Positions 16,458 to 26,469 of a stretch of DNA of 64,000 nucleotides are shown piece after piece. Where the stretch lies: positions 2,914,001 through 2,978,000 of the forward strand of contig NZ_CP083590.1 of the NCBI RefSeq assembly GCF_020099395.1. Direction: 5' to 3'. Each line of letters begins with the position of its first letter. Within the stretch, counting starts at the first letter, position 1. The stretch comes from Streptomyces mobaraensis (lineage in GTDB: Bacteria; Actinomycetota; Actinomycetes; Streptomycetales; Streptomycetaceae). The notes under the pieces were generated by a model. The model saw only the letters and a program-made list of their open reading frames with translations, was not told the origin of the DNA and made no database searches. A program made the translations under genes and the position numbers.

Positions 16458-16997
16458 TCACCCCGGCCGTTCCAGCTCCGCGATCGTCTCCTCCAGCCAG
16501 GCCAGTTCGGCGCGGGAGGTGGCGCGGGCGATGGTGAGGACGCCGCGCCGGAACGGGTCGTCCACGTCCTCGACGCCGAGCGGCCGGTCGCCGTCGTAGA
16601 AGAAGCTGCTCGGCTCGCGGAGGAACGCCAGCCGCCGGCGCAGCACTTCCGCCTGTGCCTGCCGGTCCGGCAGGTGGCGGAGGAAGGCGAGGAGTACGAA
16701 CCAGCGGTTCTCGTCGGTGACGAACGGCTCCTCGGGCCGCCGCAGCCGCTCCAGGAACGTCCGCCGCCCCGCCTCGGTCAGGCTGAGCACGTGCCGGGGC
16801 GCCGCCACCGCGCCCTGTCGCGGCTCGCGGACGAGCAGTCCGGCCGTCTCCATGCGCTTGATCGCCGGGTACAGGGTGCCGTGGCTGATCGCCTTCACGT
16901 GACCGGTGAGACGGGCGATGCGGGTGCGCAGCTCATAGCCGTGCAGGGGCTCCTCGTGGAGGAACCCCTGGATGGCGAGATCCAACAGGCCGGACAT
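16458..16997 (-). CDS. PadR family transcriptional regulator
   Basis: A 179-aa regulator. The PadR winged helix is at residues 1-80 (LLDLAIQGFLHEEPLHGYELRTRI, shown split; then HGTLYPAIKRMETAGLLV and LSLTEAGRRTF). The C-terminal half is helical and serves for dimerisation. It lies 38 bp downstream of the aldo/keto reductase on the same strand. Its stop is only 4 bp from the distal arm of the terminator shared with sdhB, so the IS insertion changed its 3' context. Targets unknown; PadR proteins usually repress neighbouring genes. Confidence 0.88.
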   Translation of the reverse strand: MSGLLDLAIQGFLHEEPLHGYELRTRIARLTGHVKAISHGTLYPAIKRMETAGLLVREPRQGAVAAPRHVLSLTEAGRRTFLERLRRPEEPFVTDENRWFVLLAFLRHLPDRQAQAEVLRRRLAFLREPSSFFYDGDRPLGVEDVDDPFRRGVLTIARATSRAELAWLEETIAELERPG

Positions 16998-17035
16998 GCC
17001 CGAGAGCTTAGCCGCGGGGCCCGGGACCCGAGCGA

Positions 17036-18028
17036 TCAGGCGTTGACGAAGGTGAGGCTGGTCTCGTCGTACCGCGAGCCGGCGATCGCCTCGGCCGGGG
17101 CCGCCGCGTCGATGGCGGCGAGGTCGGCCGCGGAGAGTTCGAGCGCGGCGGCGGCGACGTTCTCCGTCAGGTACTTCTCGCGGCGGGTGCCCGGGATCGG
17201 GACGACGTCGTCGCCGCGGTGCTGGACCCAGGCCAGGGCCAGCTGGCCGGCGGTGACGCCGCGGTCGGCGGCCAGCGCCTCCAGCCGCTCGACGATGACC
17301 AGGTTCTTCTCCAGGTTGCCGTCGGCGAAGCGCGGCTGGGTGCGCCGGATGTCCGTCTGCTCCAGCGTGTCCACCGAGGTGTAGCGGCCGGTGAGGAAGC
17401 CGCGGCCGAGGGGCGAGAACGGGACGATGCCGATGCCGAGTTCGCGGCAGACGGGCAGCACCTCGGCCTCGATGTCGCGGGTCCAGAGCGACCACTCGCT
17501 CTGCAGCGCGGCGATCGGGTGGACGGCGTGTGCCCGACGGATGGTGGCGGCGCTCGCCTCGGAGAGGCCGAGGTGGCGCACCTTGCCCTCCGCCACCAGC
17601 TCGGCCATCGCCCCGACGGTCTCCTCGACGGGCACGTTCCGGTCGATCCGGTGCGCGTAGTAGAGGTCGATGTGGTCGAGGCCGAGGCGGCGCAGCGACG
17701 CCTCGCACGCCTGCCGGACGTACGCCGCGTCGCCGCGGATCACCGTGGGCTCGCCCAGCCGGTTGGCGAAGCCGAACTTGGTGGCCACGACGGCCTGTTC
17801 GCGCCGCCCGGGGGCGGCGAGGGCCCGTCCGATCAGCTCCTCGTTGTGGCCGCCGCCGTAGTAGTCGGAGGTGTCGAGGAGGGTGACGCCCAGGTCGAGG
17901 GCCCGGTGCAGGAGGGCGATGGACTGGTCGTCGTCCGACGCGCCGTACGCGTGGCTCATGCCCATGCAGCCGAGCCCCTGGGCGCCGACCGTGAGTCCGC
18001 CGAGTCGTCGGGTGGGAATGCTGGTCAT
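17036..18028 (-). CDS. Aldo/keto reductase
   Basis: A 330-aa NADPH-dependent oxidoreductase with a TIM barrel. It has [17 protein letters not shown] N-terminus ([16 protein letters not shown]), catalytic Asp and Tyr in [18 protein letters not shown], the barrel Lys in VVATKFGF and the cofactor segment [11 protein letters not shown], then [15 protein letters not shown]. It reduces aldehydes or ketones; the substrate is not evident. It has its own promoter of MerR-regulated shape at 18072-18102. Confidence 0.9.
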   Translation of the reverse strand: MTSIPTRRLGGLTVGAQGLGCMGMSHAYGASDDDQSIALLHRALDLGVTLLDTSDYYGGGHNEELIGRALAAPGRREQAVVATKFGFANRLGEPTVIRGDAAYVRQACEASLRRLGLDHIDLYYAHRIDRNVPVEETVGAMAELVAEGKVRHLGLSEASAATIRRAHAVHPIAALQSEWSLWTRDIEAEVLPVCRELGIGIVPFSPLGRGFLTGRYTSVDTLEQTDIRRTQPRFADGNLEKNLVIVERLEALAADRGVTAGQLALAWVQHRGDDVVPIPGTRREKYLTENVAAAALELSAADLAAIDAAAPAEAIAGSRYDETSLTFVNA

Positions 18029-18071
18029 AACCGGTGCCTCCTGGGGCGGTTGTGCTGCGCTGTCGTGTCAG

Positions 18072-18102
18072 ACGTTAGGAGTTCGAGTCCACTCGAAGTC
18101 AA
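18072..18102 (-). promoter_or_regulatory. MerR-type promoter for the aldo/keto reductase
   Basis: On the minus strand TTGACT (18102-18097) and TAACGT (18077-18072) are separated by 19 bp, too long for normal sigma-70-type recognition. The spacer region carries the perfect dyad TTCGAG-tcca-CTCGAA (18082-18097 on the + strand). Long spacer plus centred dyad is the hallmark of promoters untwisted by MerR-family activators. The predicted transcript start is about 37 bases before the ATG. Confidence 0.65.
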
Positions 18103-18133
18103 GCGCCGCCCGCGAGGAGTCCCGGGGAGCGGT

Positions 18134-18565
18134 TCAGTCCGTCGCCGGGTCGGTGAGGAAGCCGTTCATCCCGGCGATGATCTTCCAGCCGTCTTCCTCC
18201 TTCGAGATGACGTAGAGCGGCGCGCCCTTGGCGCCCTCGACGGGGTCGCCCGCCGGGGAGACCGGCGTCTGGACGACGTTGACGGCGATCACCTCGGGCC
18301 GGATGGCGAACATCCGGACGACGTCGTAGCGGACCGGCTGGTCGGGCAGGACGGCGAACACCTTGTGGGAGAGCTCGGTGATCTCCTCGCGGCCGGTGAG
18401 GCGCTTGCCCATGGCGTTGGTCCAGGTGGCGTTCCGCGCGTAGCAGTCGGCCAGGGCCGTGGCGTCCTTGGCGTTGAACGCGTCCTGGAGGGCGCGGACG
18501 ACGTCGCGTACGGCGATGGCGACATCGGCGGGGACGACGTCGTGGAATTCGCTGGTCGTTGCCAT
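18134..18565 (-). CDS. SnoaL-like / SgcJ-EcaC family protein
   Basis: A 143-aa protein with the cone-shaped alpha+beta (NTF2-like) pattern: VRALQDAFNAKDATALADCYARNATWTN split across helix and strand, GREEITELSHKVF, then three strands ending in DGWKIIAGMNGF. Family members bind small hydrophobic ligands or act as isomerases or hydratases; the substrate is not evident. It lies 105 bp upstream of the aldo/keto reductase and has a similar MerR-type promoter, so the two may belong to the same regulon. Confidence 0.8.
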   Translation of the reverse strand: MATTSEFHDVVPADVAIAVRDVVRALQDAFNAKDATALADCYARNATWTNAMGKRLTGREEITELSHKVFAVLPDQPVRYDVVRMFAIRPEVIAVNVVQTPVSPAGDPVEGAKGAPLYVISKEEDGWKIIAGMNGFLTDPATD

Positions 18566-18624
18566 GGTGAATACCGCTTTCTTGCCTTGTTCCGGGCTCC
18601 GGCCCGTCCGGACCGATGTCCCCT

Positions 18625-18655
18625 ACTCAACAACCTCAACTCCGGTCGAGGTCAA
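18625..18655 (-). promoter_or_regulatory. MerR-type promoter for the SnoaL-like gene
   Basis: On the minus strand TTGACC (18655-18650) and TTGAGT (18630-18625) are again 19 bp apart. The spacer holds the near-perfect dyad CCTCAAC-tccg-GTCGAGG (18634-18651, one mismatch). The layout and several positions (TTGACyTCGA) match the aldo/keto reductase promoter 550 bp away. Confidence 0.6.
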
Positions 18656-18722
18656 GGCGGTCGGGCGGGCGGTGCGGAGGCTTCGGTTCCGGGTGCGGGG
18701 CCCGGTGACCGGAGGGAAGCGG

Positions 18723-18759
18723 TCCGCCGCCGGCCGGTGAACTGCCGGCCGGCGGCGGA
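18723..18759 (-). terminator. Strong hairpin downstream of the ABC binding protein gene
   Basis: Perfect 15-base arms TCCGCCGCCGGCCGG (18723-18737) and CCGGCCGGCGGCGGA (18745-18759) with a 7-base loop, about 70 bp past the stop of the minus-strand binding-protein gene. Confidence 0.7.
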
Positions 18760-18831
18760 GTCTGTCAGGTCGGGACGGGCCGGTGCCGGCCGGTCGGGTC
18801 GACCGCGAGGGGACGGGACCGGTCCGGCCGG

Positions 18832-20400
18832 TCAGATCCTGTCCAGGCGCCACAGCCGCCACAGCCCCGAGCCGTCCCTCAGGTACTGCGCCCCCGAGAT
18901 GGACTCCTTGCTCACCACGAACTCCTTCTTCTGCCACAGCGGCAGCAGCGGCACGTCCTCCGCGATGATCTTCTGGATGGTGCGGTAGTCGTCCGTGCTT
19001 CCGTCGCGCCGGCCGTTCCGCTGGGCGTCACGGATCAGCTTGTCGATCCGGTCGTTGGAGTAGCCCGAGTAGAGCGTGTTCCCGGTGCCCACGAGCGGGC
19101 TGGTGAACGTGTCGGCGTCCGGGTAGTCGGCGACCCATCCCAGGAGGTACGCGTCGTACTCGCCCTTGGCCCGGCCCTGCTGGAACCGCGCCCACTCCAC
19201 GTGCTCCGTGTCGATCCGGAACAGGCCCGTGGCCTCCAGCTGCTTCTTGATCAGGGCCGTCTCCTCGTCCGTGGAGACGCCCTTGGAGTAGGCCAGCTTG
19301 AAGCGCACCGGCGTCGTCACGCCCGCCGCCCGCAGCAGCCGGCCGGCGGCCTCCGCGTCCGGGCGGGGATAGCGGTCGAAGAAGGACGTCGTATGCCCGA
19401 AGAGGCCCTGCGGGATGAGGGAGTAGAGCGGTTCGACCGTCCGGTAGTGGACGTCCCGCGCCACCGCCACCCGGTCCAGGACGGACGCGACCGCGCGCCG
19501 GACGGCGACGTCCTTCACCGGGGACTTGCTCTTCAGGTTGAAGGCCAGGAAACGGGTGCTCGCCGAGGCGTTCTCGGTGACCCTGAAGTCGTTGTCGCCG
19601 AGGGAGAGTTTGGCGACGTCGGCGGCCGGCAGGTCGCGGGAGGCGACGTCGATGTCCTGCCGCTTCCAGGCGGCCATGAGGTCCTTGGGCTTGCCGAAGT
19701 ACCGGACGGTGACCGGGTTTCCCGACGTCCGGTTGGCGCCCTTGTAGTGCGGGTTCGGCTTCAACTCGGCCTTGCCGTCCGGCTGGAAGGCCGTCAGCCG
19801 GTACGGACCGGAGCCGTCCAGTTCGTTGCCGGTCCGCAGCCTGTCGGCCGGATAGGTGCGGCTGTCCACGATCGACCCCACCCCGGACGCGATCTTGGAC
19901 GGGAAGGTGGCGTCCGGCGTGCGCAGCCGGAAGGTCACCGTGTCGTCCCCCTCGGCGCGCACCGACTCCAGCGTCTCCAGCAGCACCGCGGGCCCCTGGT
20001 CCGACTTGATGCGCAGGATCCGGTCGAAGGAGAACTTGACGTCCTGGGCGGTGAGATCGTGTCCGTTGGCGAACTTCAGCCCGGACCTCAGGACGCAGGT
20101 GTACGTCCGCCGTTCGACGTCCCTGAAGCCGCAGCTCTTGGCGGCATCGGGCGTCGGCTTGTCGGTGCCCGGCGTGAACGTCAGCAACGTCTGGTAGACA
20201 TTGCCGAAAAGCGACCACGAACCGACGTCGTAGACACCGGCCGGATCCAGCCCCATGGCCGAATCCGTGGTCCCCACGACGATCGGTTTCTCGTCCCCGT
20301 CGTCCGACGACAGGCTCGAACAGCCGCTCAACCCCACCGACATCAGCGCCAACGCCGCCACAATGACCTTGCTGCGGCTTCGCCTCCGGACCCCACGCAT
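18832..20400 (-). CDS. ABC transporter substrate-binding lipoprotein, family 5 (peptide/solute)
   Basis: A 522-aa protein. It has a basic N-terminus, a hydrophobic segment and lipobox LSGCS (Cys about residue 27), so it is a lipoprotein. The SBP_bac_5 pattern is visible: ILDPAGVYDVGSW-like ligand entry (GLDPAGVYDVGSWSLFGNVY), the signature KFANGHDLTAQDVKFSFDRI and the C-terminal LLGWVADYPDADTFTSPL, typical of oligopeptide-binding proteins. No permease or ATPase genes adjoin it, so it is an orphan or works with a distant transporter. Strong terminator downstream. Confidence 0.9.
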   Translation of the reverse strand: MRGVRRRSRSKVIVAALALMSVGLSGCSSLSSDDGDEKPIVVGTTDSAMGLDPAGVYDVGSWSLFGNVYQTLLTFTPGTDKPTPDAAKSCGFRDVERRTYTCVLRSGLKFANGHDLTAQDVKFSFDRILRIKSDQGPAVLLETLESVRAEGDDTVTFRLRTPDATFPSKIASGVGSIVDSRTYPADRLRTGNELDGSGPYRLTAFQPDGKAELKPNPHYKGANRTSGNPVTVRYFGKPKDLMAAWKRQDIDVASRDLPAADVAKLSLGDNDFRVTENASASTRFLAFNLKSKSPVKDVAVRRAVASVLDRVAVARDVHYRTVEPLYSLIPQGLFGHTTSFFDRYPRPDAEAAGRLLRAAGVTTPVRFKLAYSKGVSTDEETALIKKQLEATGLFRIDTEHVEWARFQQGRAKGEYDAYLLGWVADYPDADTFTSPLVGTGNTLYSGYSNDRIDKLIRDAQRNGRRDGSTDDYRTIQKIIAEDVPLLPLWQKKEFVVSKESISGAQYLRDGSGLWRLWRLDRI

Positions 20401-20523
20401 GGCTGCGCCCCCTTTCCGTGACGCGCCTCACCTAAACACACGAACGCGCGTGCGTCCGGGGAATCGGCCAAGTGATCGACTTACGGGGCCGACAGGCTGT
20501 CAGGGGCGTTGCCCGGGGAACCG

Positions 20524-20805
20524 CTATGAGGTGCGACGCAACGCCCTAACCCCACGCAACCCGATGAGGCCGATGACCGTCCCCAGAAGAAAAGAGGTGA
20601 CCGCCAGCAGCAGATGCACCCAGAAGTACGCGGTCGGCTCGCCCGCGTCGTCGAAGGCGAGCCCGCTTCCGTCCTTCCAGAGATTCTTTGCGAAAGTGAT
20701 CCAGATGAACCAGCTCCATACGCCGAAGGCGAGCAGGAACCAGGAGACGGGGCGGGAGAGGGACGCGGGGGTGCGAGGGGCTGTCGAGCCGGAGGGATTC
20801 ACCAT
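20524..20805 (-). CDS. SCO4848-family small membrane protein
   Basis: A 93-aa protein starting MVNPSGSTAPRTPASLSRP with two hydrophobic helices (SWFLLAFGVWSWFIWITFA and YFWVHLLLAVTSFLLGTVIGL) separated by a polar loop KNLWKDGSGLAFDDAGEPT. The family is conserved next to the divergent carboxypeptidase gene in Streptomyces (recollection). A longer start at 20910 would overlap the divergent gene's promoter region and adds non-family sequence. Function unknown. Confidence 0.75.
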   Translation of the reverse strand: MVNPSGSTAPRTPASLSRPVSWFLLAFGVWSWFIWITFAKNLWKDGSGLAFDDAGEPTAYFWVHLLLAVTSFLLGTVIGLIGLRGVRALRRTS

Positions 20806-20920
20806 GGGTTTCAGTATGCGATCCGGAGCACGCACTGGTCCTATCGGGTCCTCGGCGGAAGCCCGGGCCACCGGCTCGCCCTCGGGAAGCGGGCGGAACG
20901 GTACGTTCACCGGCGTGCCG

Positions 20921-22303
20921 ATGACGACATCACCGAACGCGACGCGCTCAGCGACGGCCCGCCGCCGTGGCGCGGCCCTCGTGGCCGCCTCCGCCTCGTT
21001 CCTGCTCCCCCTGGCCGCCGCGGCGCCGGCGCTCGCGGCCCCGCCCGCCCCTCACCACCCTTCCTCCAGTCACACCCCGTCCGCCCCGGGGAGCCCGAGC
21101 ACGCACCCCGGAGGGACGCCCGGCGGGAAGCCGAGCGGGAAGCCGAGCGGGACGCCCGACGACGGCAAGGGCCGGCCGCCCAAACAGCCGCCGGCGAAGA
21201 TGTCCGAGGTCGGCGGCGAGCTGCTGGGCAGGCCGGGCGTCCAGGTGCTGCGCGGGCCGGGCGCGCCCGAGCTGCCGAAGGACCTGAGCGGGGACGCCTG
21301 GCTGGTCGCCGACGCCGAGACCGGCGAGGTGCTGGCGGCGAAGAACGCCCACTGGCGGCTGGCGCCGGCCTCCACGCTGAAGATGCTCTTCGCCGACACC
21401 CTGCTGCCCAAGTTCCCCAAGGAGCAGCGGCACAAGGTGGTCGCCGCCGACCTGGAGGGCATGGGCGAGGGCAGCAGCCAGGTCGGGCTGAAGGAGGATT
21501 CCACCTATTCGGTGGAAGACCTCTGGCTCGGGGTCTTCCTCCGCTCCGGCAACGACGCGGTGCACGTGCTGTCCGCCATGAACGGCGGCGTGCAGCAGAC
21601 CGTCCGGGACATGCAGGCGCACGCCGAGGAACTCCAGGCGAACGACACACACGTCGTCACCCCCGACGGCTACGACGCCGACGGGCAGGTCTCCAGCGCG
21701 TACGACCTCACGCTGTTCGCCCGCTCCGGCCTCCAGAAGCAGGACTTCCGGAAGTACTGCTCGACCGCCACCGCCCAGTTCCCCGGCGAGGAGCGGAAGG
21801 ACGGGAAGCGGGAGACGTTCGGCATCCAGAACACCAACCGGCTGCTCACCGGCCAGGGCGTGCCCTTCTACAAGGGGATCGCGGGGGTGAAGAACGGGTC
21901 AACGACCAACGCCGGGAACACCTTCACCGGCGTCGCCCAGCATGACAACCGCAAGCTCCTGGTGACCGTGATGAACCCGGAGACCAAGGAGCCCAACGAG
22001 GTCTACAAGGAGGCGGCGCACCTGCTGGACTGGGGCTTCGAGGCGGCAGGCCACGTCAAGCCGGTGGGCACGCTCGTCGCGCCGCTGAACGCGCCCGGCA
22101 AGGACGGCGGGAAGGCCGGGGGCCAGTCCGGCGACAAGGCGCAGGCGTCGGTCGCCGGATCGTCCGGCTCGGGCGGCGGCGGGATGTGGACGGCCGTGGG
22201 GATCACCGGCGCCTCGGTGGTGGCGCTGGCCGCGGCGGCGTACGTGGTGCACCGCCGGTGGCCGCTGCCGGACCTGGCCAAGCGGCGGGGCGGCCGGTCC
22301 TGA
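20921..22303 (+). CDS. D-alanyl-D-alanine carboxypeptidase (class C/A-type low-molecular-weight PBP)
   Basis: A 460-aa precursor with a signal peptide (basic start, ALVAASASFLLPLAAAAPALA) followed by a long Pro/Ser/Gly-rich linker. The penicillin-binding motifs are in order: SxxK in PASTLKML, SxN in RSGND, and a KTG variant KNGSTTNAG. A C-terminal hydrophobic helix (WTAVGITGASVVALAAAAYVV) and basic tail anchor it in the membrane. It trims the terminal D-Ala from peptidoglycan stem peptides. A GTG six bases upstream (20915) is an alternative start. Confidence 0.88.
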   Translation: MTTSPNATRSATARRRGAALVAASASFLLPLAAAAPALAAPPAPHHPSSSHTPSAPGSPSTHPGGTPGGKPSGKPSGTPDDGKGRPPKQPPAKMSEVGGELLGRPGVQVLRGPGAPELPKDLSGDAWLVADAETGEVLAAKNAHWRLAPASTLKMLFADTLLPKFPKEQRHKVVAADLEGMGEGSSQVGLKEDSTYSVEDLWLGVFLRSGNDAVHVLSAMNGGVQQTVRDMQAHAEELQANDTHVVTPDGYDADGQVSSAYDLTLFARSGLQKQDFRKYCSTATAQFPGEERKDGKRETFGIQNTNRLLTGQGVPFYKGIAGVKNGSTTNAGNTFTGVAQHDNRKLLVTVMNPETKEPNEVYKEAAHLLDWGFEAAGHVKPVGTLVAPLNAPGKDGGKAGGQSGDKAQASVAGSSGSGGGGMWTAVGITGASVVALAAAAYVVHRRWPLPDLAKRRGGRS

Positions 22304-22310
22304 ACCCGTC

Positions 22311-22349
22311 GACGGGCGCCGCCCGGCCTTCCGGCCGGAGGCGCCCGTC
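22311..22349. terminator. Convergent terminator between dac and the YihY gene
   Basis: Arms GACGGGCGCC (22311-22320) and GGCGCCCGTC (22340-22349) are perfect 10-base complements, with an inner loop that can pair further (CCGGCC/GGCCGG). It sits immediately after the carboxypeptidase stop and overlaps the last bases of the convergent YihY gene. Confidence 0.7.
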
Positions 22350-23238
22350 ACTCGTGCGAGTCCTCCGCCAGCAGGTCCGCGCCGGCCTTGTCGTGCCGCG
22401 TGGTGGCCGTCCAGGCGGCGCAGAACAGCAGCAGCTTGGCGATGAAGTTGATCCACAGCAGCAGGGCGATCGGGGTGCCGAACGCGCCGTACATGCTCTT
22501 GGCCGCCACCCCGCTCAGATAGCCGCCGATCACCAGCTTGAGCACCTCCAGGCCGACCGCGCCGAGCAGCGCGGCGATCAGCAGGGTGCGGGGGGCGGGC
22601 TGGACGCGGGGCAGCCGGGTGAGGACGTAGAGCAGCAGGAGGAAGTCGGCGAGCGCGGCGGCGCAGAACCCGGCGGCGGTGAGCAGGGCGCCGCCGGCGC
22701 CGGCGGTGGGCAGGCCGGTCTTGTCCGCCGACCAGGTGACGGCCGTCGTGGCGAAGGTCGAGCAGCCGAGGGACAGCAGGGTCGTCCCGCCGAGGCCGAG
22801 CAGCACGCCCGCGTCCCTGAGCCGCAGCAGGAACGGGTTGCCGGGGCTCTCCTCCAGCTCCCACACGGCCCGCAGGCACTCGCGCAGGGTGCCGATCCAG
22901 TTGACGCCGGTGAACAGCAGCAGGGCACCGGCCACGACGCCGACCGTGCCGGCGTTGTCCACCAGCGAGCCGATGTCGAGGGCGTTGGAGATGCCGGGCA
23001 CCTGCTCGGCGAGCTTCTGCTCCAGGTCCTGCACCTGCTTGTCGCTGAGTATCGCGGCGGCGACGGCCGCGCCCAGGGTGAGCAGCGGGAACAGGGCGAC
23101 GAAACTGGTGAAGGTGATCGCCGCGGCGAGCCGCGTCCACTTCACGCGGTCCAGGGTCTCGTACGAGCGCCACGCGTGCGTCCGCATCAGCCGGGCCGCG
23201 GCGGGCCCGACCACCGGCAGCCGGATCAACCAGTCCAT
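22348..23238 (-). CDS. YihY/virulence factor BrkB family membrane protein
   Basis: A 296-aa integral membrane protein with about six helices. Family features are the N-terminal RVKWTRLAAAITFTSFVALFPLL and the later NWIGTLRECLRAVWE and GTPIALLLWINFIAKLLLFCAAW. Residues near the end (HDKAGADLLAEDSHE) are cytoplasmic and acidic. Despite the old name, it is not an RNase; its transport role in actinobacteria is undefined. It is on the minus strand, convergent with dac. Confidence 0.88.
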   Translation of the reverse strand: MDWLIRLPVVGPAAARLMRTHAWRSYETLDRVKWTRLAAAITFTSFVALFPLLTLGAAVAAAILSDKQVQDLEQKLAEQVPGISNALDIGSLVDNAGTVGVVAGALLLFTGVNWIGTLRECLRAVWELEESPGNPFLLRLRDAGVLLGLGGTTLLSLGCSTFATTAVTWSADKTGLPTAGAGGALLTAAGFCAAALADFLLLLYVLTRLPRVQPAPRTLLIAALLGAVGLEVLKLVIGGYLSGVAAKSMYGAFGTPIALLLWINFIAKLLLFCAAWTATTRHDKAGADLLAEDSHE

Positions 23239-23371
23239 GATCCACGTCTACCCCATGCGGGCGCCGCTCACCGCCCTGGAGGGGTGCGCGCCAGGGCGCA
23301 CGCGAGGGGTGCACGCCGGGGCGCGCTCGCGTGAACCTGCGCCGTCGGCTGCGAACCCGCGCCGCCGGCGC

Positions 23372-23962
23372 TCAGCGGGAGGCGGCCGGCGGCCGGGACG
23401 CGCCCGTCTGGCGGGGCAGGGCGGCCGGGACGGGACCCGGACGGCCGAAGGGGTACTCGCGGTCGAGCCGCCAGACGCCGTCGGCCCCCTGCTCGTACAG
23501 GGCGAAGCCGTCGATCGTCCAGGCCGCCTCGTAGTCCGCCAGCTCCTCGTAGGCCCGGTCCATGGCCTCCTCGGCGATGCCGTGGGCGACGGTCACGTGC
23601 GGGTGGTACGGGAACTGGAGCTCGCGGGCCAGCGGACCGGACGCGTCCCGGATCCGCTTCTGCAGCCAGGAGCAGGCGGCGGAGCCCTCCACCACGTTGA
23701 CGAAGACCACCGGCGAGAGCGGGCGGAAGGTGCCCGTCCCGGCCAGCCGCATGGGGAACGGGCGGCCGGCCGCGGCGACCTCGGCGAGGAACGCCTCGAT
23801 CACGGGGAGCGACGACGCCTCGACCTCGGTGGGCGGGAGGAGGGTGACATGGGTGGGGATGCCGTGCGCGTGGGGGTCCCCGAAGCCCTCGCGGCGCTTC
23901 TGGAGGAAGCTGCCGTACGGCTCCGGGACCGCGATCGAAACGCCGAGCGTTACGGTCCCCAT
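23372..23962 (-). CDS. 2'-5' RNA ligase family protein (2H phosphoesterase)
   Basis: A 196-aa protein with the two H-x-T motifs of the 2H phosphoesterase fold: PTHVTLLPP (about residues 37-45) and YHPHVTVAHG (about residues 118-127). It may open cyclic 2',3'-phosphates or join 2'-5' RNA ends. Residues after about 175 are Pro/Arg-rich and probably disordered. It lies downstream of trpS on the same strand with a gap of 185 bp. Confidence 0.85.
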   Translation of the reverse strand: MGTVTLGVSIAVPEPYGSFLQKRREGFGDPHAHGIPTHVTLLPPTEVEASSLPVIEAFLAEVAAAGRPFPMRLAGTGTFRPLSPVVFVNVVEGSAACSWLQKRIRDASGPLARELQFPYHPHVTVAHGIAEEAMDRAYEELADYEAAWTIDGFALYEQGADGVWRLDREYPFGRPGPVPAALPRQTGASRPPAASR

Positions 23963-24147
23963 CGAGTTCTCCCTCCTGTGCGCCTGTAGGTCCCCGTGGT
24001 CAGTGTGGCGGCTGCGCCGCGTTCCCTGCCAGGTGTCCTGGTCCCGGGCGCGGGGAGGACGGCCGTCCTCCCTGCGCCTTCGGGCCGTCCGGACTTGTCC
24101 GGTGTGACGGACTTCTCACATCCGGGGTGATGCGGTCGCGGTGCGGC

Positions 24148-25173
<1,026 letters not shown>

Positions 25174-25263
25174 TCAGGTACCGGCCCCGACTCGGTCCGG
25201 CGGTGGCCGCGCCGGTGTTAGAAAGGCGGACAACCGCATGCCCCGACCCGAACGGAGCACACG

Positions 25264-26469
25264 TTGAACGCCACCGAACGCAGCATCGCCGCCGCCGAGG
25301 CCCACGGCGCGCACAACTACCACCCCCTTCCGGTCGTGGTGGCGACCGCGGAGGGCGCGTGGATGACCGACGTCGAGGGGCGCCGCTACCTCGACATGCT
25401 CGCCGGATACTCGGCGCTCAATTTCGGCCACGGCAACCGCCGTCTCCTCGACGCCGCCAAGGCACAGCTCGAACGGGTGACTCTCACGTCCCGGGCGTTC
25501 CACCACGACCGGTACGCCGAGTTCTGTACCGAGCTCGCCGCGCTCTGCGGCAAGGACATGGTCCTGCCGATGAACACCGGCGCGGAGGCGATCGAGACCG
25601 CCGTCAAGACCGCCCGGAAGTGGGGCTACCGGGTCAAGGGCGTGCCGGACGGCCGGGCGAAGATCATCGTCGCCGACAACAACTTCCACGGCCGCACCAC
25701 CACCATCGTCAGCTTCTCCACCGACCCCGAGGCCCGGGCCGACTACGGCCCCTACACCCCCGGCTTCGAGATCGTGCCCTACGGCGACCTGGCCGCCCTG
25801 GAGGCGGCCGTCGACGACAACACCGTGGCCGTGCTCCTGGAGCCGATCCAGGGCGAGGCGGGCGTCCTCGTCCCGCCGCCCGGCTACCTGGCCGGGGTAC
25901 GCCGGCTGACCGCCGAGCGGAACGTCCTCTTCATCGCCGACGAGATCCAGTCCGCCCTCGGGCGCACCGGCCGCACCTTCGCCTGCGAGCACGAGGACGT
26001 CGTGCCCGACATGTACGTCCTGGGCAAGGCCCTCGGCGGCGGAGTCGTCCCCGTCTCCGCCGTCGTCGCCGACCGCGACGTCCTCGGCGTCTTCCGCCCC
26101 GGCGAACACGGCTCCACCTTCGGCGGCAACCCGCTCGCCTGCGCCGTCGCCCTGGAGGTCATCGCCATCCTCAAGACGGGCGAACACCAGGAACGCGCCA
26201 CCCGCCTCGGCGAACACCTCCACCACGAGCTCGGACTGCTCGTCGGCACGGGCGCCGTGGAGGCGGTCCGCGGCCGGGGCCTCTGGGCCGGCGTCGACAT
26301 CGCCCCGTCACTCGGGACCGCGCGGGAGGTGTCCGAGCGGCTCATGGAGCGGGGGGTGCTGGTGAAGGACACCCACGGGTCGACGATCCGGATCGCGCCG
26401 CCGCTGGTGATCTCGAAGGAAGACCTGGACTGGGGGCTGGAGCAGTTGCGGGCGGTGCTGGCGGGTTAG
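25264..26469 (+). CDS. rocD: Ornithine--oxo-acid aminotransferase
   Basis: A 401-aa class III PLP aminotransferase. Key segments are NFGHGNRRLL, TGAEAIETAVKTARKWGY, FHGRTTTIVSFS, EPIQGEAGV, ADEIQSALGRTG and the PLP-lysine LGKALGGGVVPVSA. It converts ornithine to glutamate semialdehyde in arginine catabolism and proline synthesis. It starts at a TTG with GGAG 8 bases upstream. It ends tail to tail with the RiPP methyltransferase gene, overlapping by 4 bp; its terminator lies inside that gene. Confidence 0.92.
   Translation: MNATERSIAAAEAHGAHNYHPLPVVVATAEGAWMTDVEGRRYLDMLAGYSALNFGHGNRRLLDAAKAQLERVTLTSRAFHHDRYAEFCTELAALCGKDMVLPMNTGAEAIETAVKTARKWGYRVKGVPDGRAKIIVADNNFHGRTTTIVSFSTDPEARADYGPYTPGFEIVPYGDLAALEAAVDDNTVAVLLEPIQGEAGVLVPPPGYLAGVRRLTAERNVLFIADEIQSALGRTGRTFACEHEDVVPDMYVLGKALGGGVVPVSAVVADRDVLGVFRPGEHGSTFGGNPLACAVALEVIAILKTGEHQERATRLGEHLHHELGLLVGTGAVEAVRGRGLWAGVDIAPSLGTAREVSERLMERGVLVKDTHGSTIRIAPPLVISKEDLDWGLEQLRAVLAG

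Noticed and set aside
20614..21945. Arg/Ala-rich frame overlapping the carboxypeptidase gene
   Set aside because: The overlapping frame has a signal peptide and all three penicillin-binding motifs.
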